From positions 36,925,112 through 36,989,111 of the forward strand of contig NC_041002.1 of assembly GCF_004193775.1 (NCBI RefSeq): a DNA stretch of 64,000 bases, given 5' to 3'. The notes below the pieces were generated by a model, which was given only the letters and a program-made list of their open reading frames with translations, was not told the origin of the DNA and made no database searches. The translations under genes were made by a program, and so were the position numbers. Below are positions 33,307-45,750 of the stretch, one piece after another (position 1 is the first letter of the stretch; each line of letters opens with the position of its first letter). The stretch comes from Glycine soja. Its lineage: Eukaryota > Streptophyta > Magnoliopsida > Fabales > Fabaceae.

Positions 33307-35090
33307 GGTGTCAAGTGGAAGGGTAGTGATGTATGCAGCTGAGGCATCCTAATAGACCGATAGTCTTGAATCTTGTTCATACATGATCCGATCAATTCGA
33401 TCAGGTACTAGTCATCCTTTTTCATTGTTAAACTCTTTGACAACATGAAAAATTAAAAACTTTGCCCCTTCTCTCTATCTATCCAGGGGATGGAATGGCA
33501 AAGGCCTTTGGTGTCCCCTCTAGTTGATAATTAGGGTTTCCCAATGAATAGCCAACAATAATTTTAATCCAACCATTACAAGTAATATTTGAATTGACAT
33601 ATATCTCCAGGACAAAAATAATGACAAGTAATAATGTCTAAGAACTTAAATGAAATAGCTGAGAGTTTTAGAGATTTATTCAGATAGTGTTTGGTTTAGA
33701 GGGATGAATTACGGTTGGAACTGAATTCAACTCAAGTGAGGATGTTTGATATTTAAAAATGTAAGACTCGTGACTTTTAAGTTTCATCCCAATAAGATAT
33801 GAATGAGAGGGAAAGTCATAGCCAACAACAAAGTGCAATAAAACAATTTTTCACTTGTCAAAATTGATCATTTCTACACCTGTGTGACTCTTGGGTAGAC
33901 AACACAATCAATTATGCTTTTAGCATAGTCGACTATGTGGTCACTCATTCAGACTTTAATTTTGGGAGACCTCAAATGAAGTTGAAAATTGATTATGCAA
34001 TTTGCATAATTAACTACAACCACTTAAATAATTATAAAAATAAAATAAAATTTCGTTGCACCATAAGAGGAAACGTGTGTTCTTAAAGTGGTAAAATATA
34101 CATTTGTTTTATCTCTACTTTTTTTCCCTTGTATTATTTACCTATTACTTTAATTCAAATCTTTCATCTCTTCTACACTCTCTTTCATCCTAATCAAATA
34201 ATCTACATTAGATTCTACATTTCAAATTTTATCTTTTTAGCTTATATATAGAATTTTGATACTTTGTTATATGAAGAAATGATATTTGATGAGAATAAGA
34301 GGAACGCGAGAAAAATTATGTTAAAATAAGCAAGAATACAATTGAAAGGAAAATGTGTTAGGGTCTTGTTTAAATAATCATTTGTTAAAAAAACATCCAT
34401 GATTTATTTGTTATATTTTGAATTCTTAATTTATTCTTCTAAAAATAATTATTAGTATAAGTGATTTTTTCTTATTAAAAATTTTGAGAAAAAAATAAGC
34501 ATCCTAGTTTGAGATTTTTTTTTTCAAAAAAAAATGTGCCACCAAAACTACACATAGTAAATAGTTGGGCATCACTCTCTATACCAATATTTGATGTTGT
34601 ATTAGCCGTGGGGATGGGATGTTAGCTAGTTGCCAGTCATAGGTGGTTCCTTGAAAATCTAGTGAGAGAAAGAGAGAGATCATTGATCCTATTTAAGTGC
34701 CTCTTAATCTAGCTTATCTTTTAGGATAAAATATTATGCTAGACAAAGAAGATAGGGATAAGAGATGAAATAATATTTTTACATCCTATTGACACAACTA
34801 ACAATAAATTAAGATAGAATAGGATAATTATCTTTTTATCTTGACATAAAAAATGTGAAAGTATAACATGATTTTTATATTAGATTAAAACGAAAAAAAT
34901 ATAATTTGAATAAAAAATAATTCAAGTAAAAATATAGTTGAAATAAAATTCAAATTTGAAAGAAAAGTTAAAGAGCAGAAATCACAAATAAAAATAAATA
35001 AGGAGCGGTAACTATTTTTTTTATAAAAGAACTAAACAAATTGGAAGAAAATATAAACTTTTCCACGAGGAGTACCCGCACTTTTCTTCC
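33307..35090. other. B flank and AT-rich DNA, no gene
   Basis: 33.31-34.11 kb is the shared B-fragment flank. From about 34.11 to 35.06 kb the sequence is AT-rich, and 34.78-35.06 kb recurs at 59.85-60.11 kb just upstream of a further B-type exon. No coding sequence is seen. Confidence 0.5.
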
Positions 35091-35190
35091 CTCTACGTTA
35101 CCTCTCATCAATCATCAGACTCCTCCTCGTCCTCCTCCTCCTCCTCCTTCTTCTTCTTCTTCTTGGTTGCTGGAAATTCCATAAACGACA

Positions 35191-35665
35191 ATGTGGAAGA
35201 CTAACCAACCCAATACGGCAAAGTCGTTTGGAATGGGTAAGATCAGCCCTGTTCATGTTGTCCTGATTGTTAACCAGTACCTTAACGACAACAATTTTTC
35301 TCAAACGCACTCTACCTTCCGCAACGAGGCTTCCTCCCTCTTTTTTGATTCGTTGATCAATGAGGTTAATCCCTGTTGCGTCTTTCTCAACTCTTTTCAT
35401 CTAAGGATCTTGTTAAGAAATTAAAAGATGACAGTCGAATAATTTTACTTTTAATTGTTGAGGCATCGAAGAATTGGATGAGCTTGGGCAAATACTGGAT
35501 GATTATATGTGTTTGAAAGAGCAAAAGATGATGTTGGATGAACAACGGGTCGAGGTAACGCAAGACAAAAACCAGATTCACATGCTTAGGCAAGGCATAC
35601 AAAAGGCTATGGATGTTTACAATACTTTTCAGAAGCCACCCTCACCCAAGGTCGCAGCGAGATGA
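35191..35665 (+). pseudogene. B-type fragment E (exons 1-2)
   Basis: Exon 1 (35191-35364) is an intact 58-codon frame: MWKTNQPNTAKSFGMGKISP followed by a LisH-like segment. Exon 2 begins at 35463, but the usual TTTAG acceptor is TTGAG, and one G of the GGGG run is missing, so normal splicing would shift frame; the 63-codon frame starting at 35474 is this shifted reading. Homology ends at CACCCAAGG with a TGA at 35663-35665. The CTT/CCT-rich 5' flank is present. Probably non-functional, although exon 1 alone is undamaged. Confidence 0.75.
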
Positions 35666-36509
35666 GCCATTTCTAATTAATGATAGGTGTCAAGTGGAAG
35701 TGCAATGATGTATGCAAATGAGGCATCCTAACAAAGTGATAGTCTTGAATCTTGTTCCTACATGATCTGATCAATTCGATCATGTACTAGTCATCCATTT
35801 TCATTGTTCAACTCTTTGACAACATCAAAAAACCAAAAACTTTGCCCCTCCTCTCTATCTGTCCAAGGGATGGAAGGGCAAAGGCCTTTGGTGTCCCCTC
35901 TAGTTGATAATTAGGGTCTCCGAATGAATAGCCAACAATCATTTTAATCCAACCATTACAAGTAATATTTGACTTGACATATATCTCCAGGACAAAAATA
36001 ATGACAATTAATCATGTCTAAGAACTTAAATGAAATAGCTGAGAATTTTAGAGATTTATTGAGCTAGTGTTTGGTTTAAAGGAATGAATTAAGGTTGGAT
36101 GTGAATTCAACTCAAGTGAGGATGTTTGATAGGGTGAAAGGTAGATATAGATTTATAAATGTGAGACTGGTGACTTTTAAGTTTCATCCCAAAAAGATAT
36201 GAATGAGAGCGGAAGTCATAGCCAAGAAGAAAGCGCAATAAAACAATTTTTCACTTATCAAAATTGATCATTTCTTCACTTGAGTGACTCTTGGGTTGAC
36301 AACACAATCAATTATGCTTTTAGCATAGTCGATTATGTGGTCACTCATTTAGACTTTAATTTCGGGTGACCTCAAATGAAATTGAAAAATTGACTATGCA
36401 ATTTACATAATTGACAACAAACACTTAGATAATTATAAAAATAAAATAAAATTTCATCGCACCATAAGAGAAAACGTGTGTTCTTAAAGTGGTAAAATAT
36501 ACATTTGTT

Positions 36510-38085
36510 CCAAGTACCATTCCTTGGCCCAAAAAGAAAATGTTACCGCTTGTTTAAATGTATGAGAATCAAATGATATCAAAAGGCCTTAAAACTAACT
36601 ATTTTACACCCATTAAAAATACATATTCAGTATAAATAATCAAAATATATAATAATTAAAAACAATCATCAAAAGTAATCAATAAAGACAATCAACATAA
36701 CTCCCAAACACAATCATCGAAAACAATCAAAACTCAATAAAAAACAATCATCAAAAGCAATCATCAAAGACAATCAACATAACTCTCAAACACAATCATC
36801 AAAGACAATCAAAAACTCAATTAAAAAATATTCACCAAAAGCAATCAATCAAAGACAATCAACATAACGCTCAAACACAATCATCCAAGATAATCAAAAA
36901 CTCAATAAAAAACAATCATCAAAGATAATCAACATAACTCTTAAACACAATCATCAAAGACAATAAAAAACTCAATAAAAAAAATCATCAAAAGCAATCA
37001 ATCGAAGACAATCAACATAACTCTCAAACACAATCATCCATGACAATCAAAATTCAATAAAAAACAATCATGAAAAGCAATCAATAATCATCATAAGTAT
37101 CAATCATAATCATCAAAGACAATCCAAACTCAAGCAGAAAACAAGCATCAAAACTCAATCAAAAGTTAACAATCATAAGCAAAAATAATAAAAAATAGAC
37201 AAACATTTAAATTCTTGCCAATGAAAACAAGAGGCCTATTAATAGAATTTCTCTCAAGAAATGGAAAGTTAGATGGGATCATAATTATTCTTGAAGTTTT
37301 TAAACTTTAGACAAAAATCCCTCTCTGATACCACTTGTTGGACAAGTGGCCTCAATAACTTAAGAGGAGGGTGAATTAAGTTTCAAAATTTTCCCACTAA
37401 CAAACTTAAAACCCCTTTTAAATGATAGGGTTAGAATGTAGAAAAAGAAGAAGAATCAATCAATTTAACAATATTCTTTTAAATGCCAAAGACAAAGTAA
37501 ACTACAGTAAAGTAACTGAGATAAGGGAAGAGAGAAATGCAAACTTGATTTATACTGGTTCGGCCACTTCCCGTGCCTATGTCTAGTCCTCAAACAACTC
37601 ACTCAAGATTTTTACTAACTTTGTAAAAACCTTTTTACAACTTCTAAACACCCAATGAATCATTTTCCCTTGTGTTCAGGAAAATCACAATTCAAGAGAC
37701 AACCAGTCTTTTGATTACGACTTACTTTCTGAGATGAACAAAAAGATTTCTCTCCTTTAGAGTGAATAATACAATTTGATGTTCCTTCAGACACACATAT
37801 ATATAGGCCCTTCATGCCTTATCAAAATGGTTTGAAGAGATGTGTCTATTCAAAAAGCTTTTTCTGAAATTTTTCACTGGTAATCGATTACAGGTTTCTG
37901 GTAATCGATTACACAGTTATATTTTGAAGGGTCATGACTTATCAGATTGTATTTCAGGAGTTCTGTTGCTGGTAATCGATTACATATTATTGATAATCGA
38001 TTACACATTCAAATTTCAAATTTCAAACCCTTTTAAGAAGCTGATTTGCAAACTTGTCTTCTATTAATCGATTACTAGAGCCTTG

Positions 38086-38090
<5 letters not shown>
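36510..38090 (-). mobile_element. Sirevirus-like LTR, primer site and leader, right copy
   Basis: The LTR edge is at 37336 (TGTTGGACAAGTGG on +) and the - strand primer site TGGTATCAGAGA at 37322-37333. The leader with minisatellite is at 36.65-37.16 kb. LTR palindromes occur at 37.88-37.91 and 37.97-38.0 kb. The LTR runs into (AT)n at 38090-38151, as in the left copy; the insertion therefore predates the duplication. Confidence 0.75.

Positions 38091-38151
<61 letters not shown>
38090..38151. repeat. (AT)n microsatellite
   Basis: Uninterrupted AT run. A second tract lies at about 38564-38600. Confidence 0.95.
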
Positions 38152-38154
<3 letters not shown>

Positions 38155-38556
38155 CATTGACACCACTTACACATTATAGTAACCTCTTAATTATTTGAAA
38201 AATATCATATTATGCGTATCCTTATAAGAGGTTGTTGTAATGGTAAAAAAGAGAGTAAAATTTATGTGTAATTTCAAAAGGCCTCAAAGGATTTAGAATT
38301 TACTGTTAAATAATTAAGAGGATTTATTTATTTTTAGTTATGTTTGTTTATTATGAAGTTTTCAATTATTTATTTTAAAATTTAAAATATTTTTTTATTT
38401 TTCATTACATAAAATAAAAAATTTCCTAAGATCAGTAAATAGATAGTTAAATAAATTTATATATTTTAAAGTATTTAAGATTTTTATTATTCAAATTTAA
38501 TTTAGATTTCAAATTTTTTGTAACTTTTAGTTTGTGGTTAAGCCTTTTAGTTCTTA

Positions 38557-38603
<47 letters not shown>

Positions 38604-38899
38604 AAATATTTTTAATTACTTATTAATATAGTTTGACATTAATGATATTTTTTAATTAATTATTTTTATTCATATAGAAATATTATTGAAAAAATGAAGC
38701 TTTTAAACTGTTTACGTTTTTTAATTTATACTTAAAATTCTTTAACTAATATTCAATACAATATAGCCTAAAAAAATGTTAAATATAATAAATTATATGT
38801 AAAGCATCTTTAAAATTATTTTTATTCATTTTACGTAATATTTGTTATTTTTTTATAAATATATTCTTAATCCTTAATGTTTAAAGAAATTTGATTTAG

Positions 38900-39800
38900 T
38901 TCCTGATGTTAAGTGACAACGTTAAAAAGGAAAGATATTGTTTGTTGTGGTCATGATGAGCAAGGAAATTATTCATGAAGTAGAAACGGCCACTGTTATG
39001 GCAATATGATCTGCTACAGGAGTTAGAAATTGAAATTGAGAGAGTAAGGAAGGGGTGGATGAAAAAGATATTTGGGTTTGGACTGTAGATGTTTCAAGTA
39101 TTTATACTGTTAGATTGACGTACAAAGCTATTGTGTCAAATAAAAATTTGGTAAAGGAGAAATTCTTTCAAAAAAATGTGGGCCAGAGGTGTTCCCCCAA
39201 AGGTACAATTTTTTGTTTGGAAATTATCACAAAACATGCTTTCAACTCTTCAAAATCTTGCACGACACGATATTATTTCACTGAATGAAACCATATATGG
39301 CGTGAAAAATGAAGACAACACATTTTTCGGGTAGGTACATAGTATGGAGTAGCATTTTGAGATGGTGGGATGTTAAACCTGTTACACAATGCAGTAAAGG
39401 ATAGATTCTTATAGTTTTCAGGTTTGTTGGGGACTAGGAAAGTGTCTAGAATTAAGTGGATGTCAGTGTGGTATGCTACTTTATATTGACTATCTGGCTA
39501 TATAGCAAGAAATGCAGTGGTTTTCAAATATCCACAAGGATATAGATGAAATTGTTGAGTAGATTAAATTCTATTCTTTGCGTTGGAATAAGGGCCAAAG
39601 TGGGTTTTTTGTGTCTTTCTGGAGTTAGTGTCTGCATTATTGTGTTTGACATATTTTGCGTGGAAGGAGTTTTATGGTGATTGGATGAATGAAGGATGAG
39701 AATTTGTATGAGGCTTGTTGGAGTACAAATATGATGTGAAAGTCTTACATCGGATTTTGAAATGGTGGGATGTCAAACCTGTTACATAGTGTCAGGTTCA
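38900..39800 (+). mobile_element. LINE 3'-end remnant, right copy
   Basis: DIWVWTVDVSSIYTVRLTYKA (39055-39150) is followed by a frame slip at the VPPKV motif, then by the LARHD region and remains of the C-terminus. It is longer at the 5' side than the 19.44-kb copy. A dead remnant. Confidence 0.72.
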
Positions 39801-40894
39801 ATTAGTGCCCAATACCATAACTTGTTTCTTACCGGCAAGTAACATTAATTAAAGTTATTGCATGATAAATCAACGGAGAAAAAATACAATCCTTTAATCC
39901 ACACCAGACATGCTATTCAAGTAAATAATACAAAAGTTTTTCTAAGATATTGAGATGAAAATTAAAATGGGCAGGCCTGCTTCAGCTACATCAACATTCT
40001 GATGCACGTATACAGCAAAAATATGCACTACAACCTGATATTCTGGAAGAAGCTTCAATTTTGGTTGAAAAGTACAATGTTAGCTTCAAATTGCCCAAGT
40101 TCATGTACTAGACCAAAATATAAAGAAAGGAGTTATAATATAAGGAATATGGAGCAAAACGTTTGGATAAACTTATCCACATTCCAAAAGTACTTCTACG
40201 ATAAAAAAATAAGAAGAAAAAATGAAATGAACTTCTCCATAAGCTAAAAGTATTTTTGAAGAAATTTATCCAAACATGCCCTATAAGGATCCCTTCTGGC
40301 ATTTCCATCACAGTTCTCAAGTAGTTATGATCACAAAATGGGAATGCAAAATCAGATAGATAAAGAGAATCTAGATGTATGAAACTAATAAGTATTGATT
40401 CCACTATAGTTATCATGGCCCTACTCTTAAGACAGAAAACTGATCCACAATTTAGACCATGTATTATCTAATGGCTCGAGTACAACAAATTGCTAGTTAC
40501 TTGGTATCTAGAATTGGAGGTTAGGTATTGAAGTCATAAGTACATCACATAGATCCCACCTAAGAGACATTTTTAGCCACATGACAATATGATGGTAGTT
40601 AAATCAAAGCACATACTTGTTCTTAGTAATTATAAATTATAATTCTGATTATAAAACTAACACCAAAAGTACCTAAAGAACTGCATTTAAGTTTTTCCTA
40701 AAATTAAATAATAGCTACTAACAAAAATTCTAAAACAAGCTGGCATTGCAGAATCTTTATCTTTTTTCCATTTTAACTTGGGGAAATGGTTCTTAGTTTG
40801 CAGTTAGTGTTTTATGAAAAGTGCATGAAGTCTAGTTGTTTATTTAAATGAGTTTAGCCTGATTGGAAACTCCTAATTATTTTCACATCTGCAG
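39801..40894. other. Spacer with small MITE, right copy
   Basis: Counterpart of 20.16-21.29 kb, with the TTTGGATAA foldback at about 40154-40283. No gene. Confidence 0.45.
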
Positions 40895-41044
40895 AAAGAG
40901 ACCTATCAAGATACTAATACTGAAGATATGGAGGCAATCTGTAGAAAAGCAAAAGAAGAACAAGAAAAAACTGACCAAGCTTTTGAAGAAAAGACAAATG
41001 CAACCCTAAAATCTAGGATTTGTAATGCAGCCCTAAGCTTTTGA
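40895..41044 (+). pseudogene. Possible terminal exon of an unknown gene, right copy
   Basis: Acceptor CACATCTGCAG, then a 49-codon frame (KETYQDTNTEDMEAIC.., EEQEKTDQAFEEK..) to TGA 41042-41044. It is co-linear with 21295-21444, no indel. Family unknown. Confidence 0.3.
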
Positions 41045-41322
41045 ATATTCATCATTTTGAATTTCTGTTTTGACAAGTCAATAATTATAGCAACGTTGAT
41101 TGTTAGAACTTAGAAGAAATCCCTAATGGTTCTATGAATAGGAAGACAGTGTTAATTTTCTAGTCACACGCAAGGCATCAATTTGAATCCATAAATAAGA
41201 AGAATCAATGCATCACTTGAATCAGTTACACATTGGTAATTTTACCATTTATCAATGTTTTGAAAATTAATCTAGTTTTATTGTAGTCAAACAATCCAGT
41301 CCTATGAAATTAACTTTATTAC

Positions 41323-43021
41323 CTTGTATATTCATGTCTTTTTGAGTGCTACTGTAGGAGTTGTTCAAACTTAGCATTGCATTCATGAGGATCTATTCAA
41401 ATAATGACATAAAGAATGTCAAATGGAAACATTGAATTAATAACAAAGACAGAATTGCAATATTAAATAGAAACAATAACCTGAAGCATTATCCTGGATA
41501 TGAGTCGAGGCTGAATGGTCAGAAAAATGGCTTCGTAATGCATTTCTCGATTACCTAACACATCACTGAGTAAGATTTTCTCCCAGTCTGAACATTCAAT
41601 ATCAGATTTGTCCAAGCTTTTATGCTTATCAGAGGCATCCAGCCTATCCCTTACCCGATTCCTCTTACTTGCCATGTCTGAATCAGTATTAACAGGAGAA
41701 ATGCTACGACTACTCTCTGTATAGGACATTTGATTTGTAGGACTAACCATAACTCTCTTGGTTTGAATTATATTGCAACAAGAGGGACTAGCCTCCCCAT
41801 TACATGTTGCAACCGGAGAAATCTTAGGATGGGATACATATGAGCATTGGGTAACAATAGATCCTTGAGCCCGTGATTTGTTGGGGGCAAAATTCCCATA
41901 TGATGATTGAATTGGAGAAGGGGGCCGAGAAATTACTTGATTATTGATGGTATTACTTGATGGCAACATTGTGTTTTGACCTGAGAGAATAAGGATAGAG
42001 TGAAGAGGTAATTGATGAAATGATGAAAACTAAGCATATATAATTAATAAAGAGTTTAATGGTCATTTACTGATACTATAAAACATTTCCACATTGTTGT
42101 TCAATCATAATTCACTGTTAATATGACTTTTAAATTAATTATCATAAAAGTTAACAAATGGATTATATATAATGGGTTGTGATTAGATGATAGTGTTCAA
42201 CTTTTTACATTTTTAGAGTATAATCCTTTTTTCTTATTAATAAATGTATAAACCAGGAGACAACTATACCTTGGACAGGAAGTTTCCTGTCGGGCGGTCT
42301 ACCACGAGGTTTCTTTTCAATTGGTACGTGGAAAATTCATTGCTAGAGTATCTTTTCTCCTATTGCCATACACATAAATCATGGGAGGACAAGTTTCCAG
42401 TTTCTGCATTAGTGTTGACAATAGAAACACCTAACATTAAATCAAAGCAAAGTCAATGCATCATTACTTGATTTCAACACATGATTAGTTGAGAAAAAAA
42501 TGTTGTACTAGGAGGAGTTTCATTACAAAGCCTTGATTGAGGAACCACTGCATAATTTGTGTTCATCATCTCGACATTAGGTGAAGGTGGACTCTGAAAA
42601 GTATTGTAAACATCCACAGCCTTTTGTATGCCTTGCCTAAGCATGTGAATCATTACCTCGACCCATTATTGATCCATCATCACCTTTTGCTCTTTCAAAC
42701 ACATATACTCATCCCGTATCTACCCCAAGCTCATCTAGCTCTTCGACGCCTAAATAATTAAAAATAAAATTATTCAACAATCATCTTTTAATTTTTTAAC
42801 AAGATCCTTAGAAGAAAGAAGTTGAGAAAGACGCAAAAGGGATTAACCTCGTTGATCAACGAATCAGAAAAGAGGGAGGAAGCCTCGTTGCGAAAGGTGG
42901 AACGCGTTTGAGAAAAATTGTTGTCGCTGAGGTACTGGTCGATGATGAGGGCAACATGAACACGGCTGATCTTGTTAATTCCAAATGACTCTGTCGTATT
43001 GGGTTGGTTAGTTTTCCACAT
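41323..43021 (-). pseudogene. C2: B-type LisH/AT-hook pseudogene
   Basis: Exon 1 (42848-43021) is intact (MWKTNQPNTTESF.., LisH). Exon 2 has two in-frame TAGs (SK-S-stop, then the TAG shared with C1) and the same 15-nt deletion. Exon 3 has the same frameshift and GRPPDRK AT-hook as C1. Exon 4 (41481-41980) stays open for 168 codons through to MLQ at its donor and lacks the 4-nt insertion of C1. The last exon remnant is 41323-41392. Its 5' flank keeps the B-type promoter-proximal sequence that C1 lost. Confidence 0.8.
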
Positions 43022-43059
43022 TGTCGTTTATGAAATTTCCAGCCGCAAAGAAAAAGGAG

Positions 43060-44730
43060 GAAGAGGAGGAGTCTGGTGATCGATGAGAGATAATGTAGAG
43101 GGAGGGAAAGTGCGGGTACTCCTCGCAGGAAAGTTTATATTTTTTTCCAATTTGTTTACATATATATATAAATGTTCAAAAATTATAAATAGTTCAATTT
43201 TTTATTAATAAATAAAATCAAGAATTATATAAAAGTACCAAATAAACATGTTCATTTTTGCTATCTTACATTTATCAAATAGATAATTTTATCAAACACT
43301 TATAATTCAAAAAATTATTTTAACAACTCTCAACTATCAACGATTCTCAGTTACTAACTAATTTTTAACTTTTTTTTTTTTTACTTAAAACTACCTTAAA
43401 TTATAGTTCAAAATAAGAACTTTCGAAGGCCTGATAATTATCATTCTTTTAGTTTTAAATTTTCTTTTCAGTTAACTATTATTTGGAAAAAAATTGAAAT
43501 TAAATTCATTATCTCACTCAATGAAAGAATATATTTATAAAAAAATTAAAAGCTTCATTTTTTTCAATAATATTTCTATAAGATAAAAAATAAATAATTA
43601 AAAAAAGCCTTAATTTCAAATTATACTAATAAGTAATTAAAAATATTTAATATATATATATATGTATATATATTATAATTAAGAACTTAAAAGCTTAACC
43701 ACAAATAAAAAGTTATAAAATTTTTGAAATACAAATTAACTTTGAATAATAAAAATCTTAAATACTTTAAAATATATAAATTTATTTAACTATTTATTTA
43801 CTGATCTGAGATTTTTTTAATTTTAGGTAATGAAAAATAAAAAATATTTTAAATTTTAAAATAAATAATTTAAAACTTCATAATAAATAAACATAACTAA
43901 AAAAAAATAAATCCAATGAATTATATAATAGTAAATTCTAACATCCTTTTTTTTTTTTTATCATTACAGCAACGTCTTATCAGGATACACATAAGATGAT
44001 ATTTTTCAAATAATTAAGGGTTAATATAATGTGTAAGTGGCGTCAATATAATATATATAATGGATGTAAATATAAGGGGAAAATAATTATGCATTAATAG
44101 TGTACAAATTTTTGCACCACCATCTAATCATAATCGAGAATAATTATAAATTTGTTAACTTGTATGATATTTATGTAAAAAATCATATAAATAATAAATT
44201 ATAATTAAATGATAACAGTGCATCATCATTAAACTTGTAAACACAGTATTCTTCAAACAAAATTAAGGATTAATATAATGTGTAAGTGGCGTCAATATAA
44301 TATATATAATGAATGTAAATATAAGGGGAAAATAATTATGCATTAATAGTGTACAAATTTTTGCACCACCATCTAATCATAATCGAGAATAATTATAAAT
44401 TTATTAACTTATATGATATTTATGTAAAAAATCATATAAATAATAAATTATAATTAAATGATAACCGTGCATCATCATTAAACTTGTAAACACAGTATTC
44501 TTCAAACAAAATTAAGGATTACTGTAGGTGTAAAAAAAAACAAGGGAATGTTGTCGTAATTTATTTACAAAAATCCGCCATATTGGGTAGTAATTTTAAT
44601 ATTTAAAAATTATTATAATTATTAATAGGAAGTTTGGGTAAATGTAAGAATTGTAATAATAATTATTTTTAACTTTAATATTTAACAAACAACTATATAT
44701 ATAAATAAGAAATAGTGTCAATAAACTTCC
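43060..44730. other. C2 5' flank and AT-rich module
   Basis: 43.06-43.16 kb is the B-type 5' flank (GTCTGGTGATCGATGAGAG, GTGCGGGTACTCCTCG). The AT module follows. A 249-bp direct tandem duplication occupies 44022-44519. No gene. Confidence 0.5.
44022..44519 (+). repeat. 249-bp tandem duplication upstream of A3
   Basis: TAATATAATGTGTAAGTGGC starts at 44022 and again at 44271, and the two units stay co-linear through AAACAAAATTAAGGATT. A2 (24.59-24.84 kb) has one unit. The few differences between units point to a young event. Confidence 0.85.
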
Positions 44731-44737
44731 TCTTTAA

Positions 44738-44770
44738 CACGTGAAAATGTATTTTATTTTTATATAAATA
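44738..44770 (+). promoter_or_regulatory. Putative A3 promoter: G-box and TATA-like box
   Basis: CACGTG at 44738-44743 and TATATAAATA at 44761-44770, same spacing as at A2 and absent at A1. Inferred from motif and position. Confidence 0.5.
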
Positions 44771-44924
44771 GATGCATCTCTTATTTTCTCTAATTTTATC
44801 TATGGTCCATATTAATTCAAATGCTTATTGTAAAAACGGATTCTTAAATTTTAATTCAGAATTTTTTATTGCGCCCGAACTCTAATTGGCAAAAATTAAA
44901 AAACTACTGTTCAAACTTGAAAGT

Positions 44925-45107
44925 ATGGCGGTGATTCATGATAGTTATCTTTTAGATCTTTTTCGCGCCAAAATTCGTATTTCTTATCTTCCCATCCATT
45001 TAAATTTCACTTCTCTTTGGGAAGAAATTCTCTTTACCGGGAATCACACATCTCTTCTTCGTGGGAACGAAAATGTGGAGGCAAGTGAAAGCCACAAGCC
45101 AAGATGA
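44925..45107 (+). CDS. Upstream ORF of A3 (60 codons)
   Basis: MAVIHDSYLLDLFRAKIRIS.. ends at TGA 45105-45107, overlapping the A3 start at 45073 in another frame. Same length as the A1 uORF. Product unknown; a regulatory effect on the main ORF is inference. Confidence 0.4.
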   Translation: MAVIHDSYLLDLFRAKIRISYLPIHLNFTSLWEEILFTGNHTSLLRGNENVEASESHKPR

Positions 45108-45656
45108 GTCGATCGGAAGAAGGAGGAACATCAATCCCGTTCATGTCGCCTTCATTGTTGATAAGTACCTCTGCGACAATAATTTCTTAAGCACGCGTTC
45201 CATCTTTCACAACGAGGCATCTTCTCTCTTTGCCACTTCGTCAATCAACCAGGTTTCTTGACCACCTTTCTGCGTTTTTGGCAACCTTCTTTTCTTTTTC
45301 CTTATTGTTTGTTGTTGTTACCAGCGTATTAGAGTCCACCACACACAAACACAAGAATTTAACGTAGGGATTTAATCAATTAACCTAATTTGATTCTTAC
45401 TGACAATCATCAAGATGAATAAAACTTCATTGTGTTGTTCCCATGTCTAAAATCATGATGAAAACTAAGCGCGGAAGCGTATCTGGATTAGACATAATGA
45501 AATAATGAAAAAGATTAATGAAGATCATGATTGATTTTATGATCTTTGAGATGTAGAGATTTATTTTTTCTAAGGCACCATAACCTCTTCTATTAGTCAC
45601 TATCATCACTTACCCCAAATGTAAATTGATCCCCCATCAAATTATAATATTACCAA

Positions 45657-45750
<94 letters not shown>

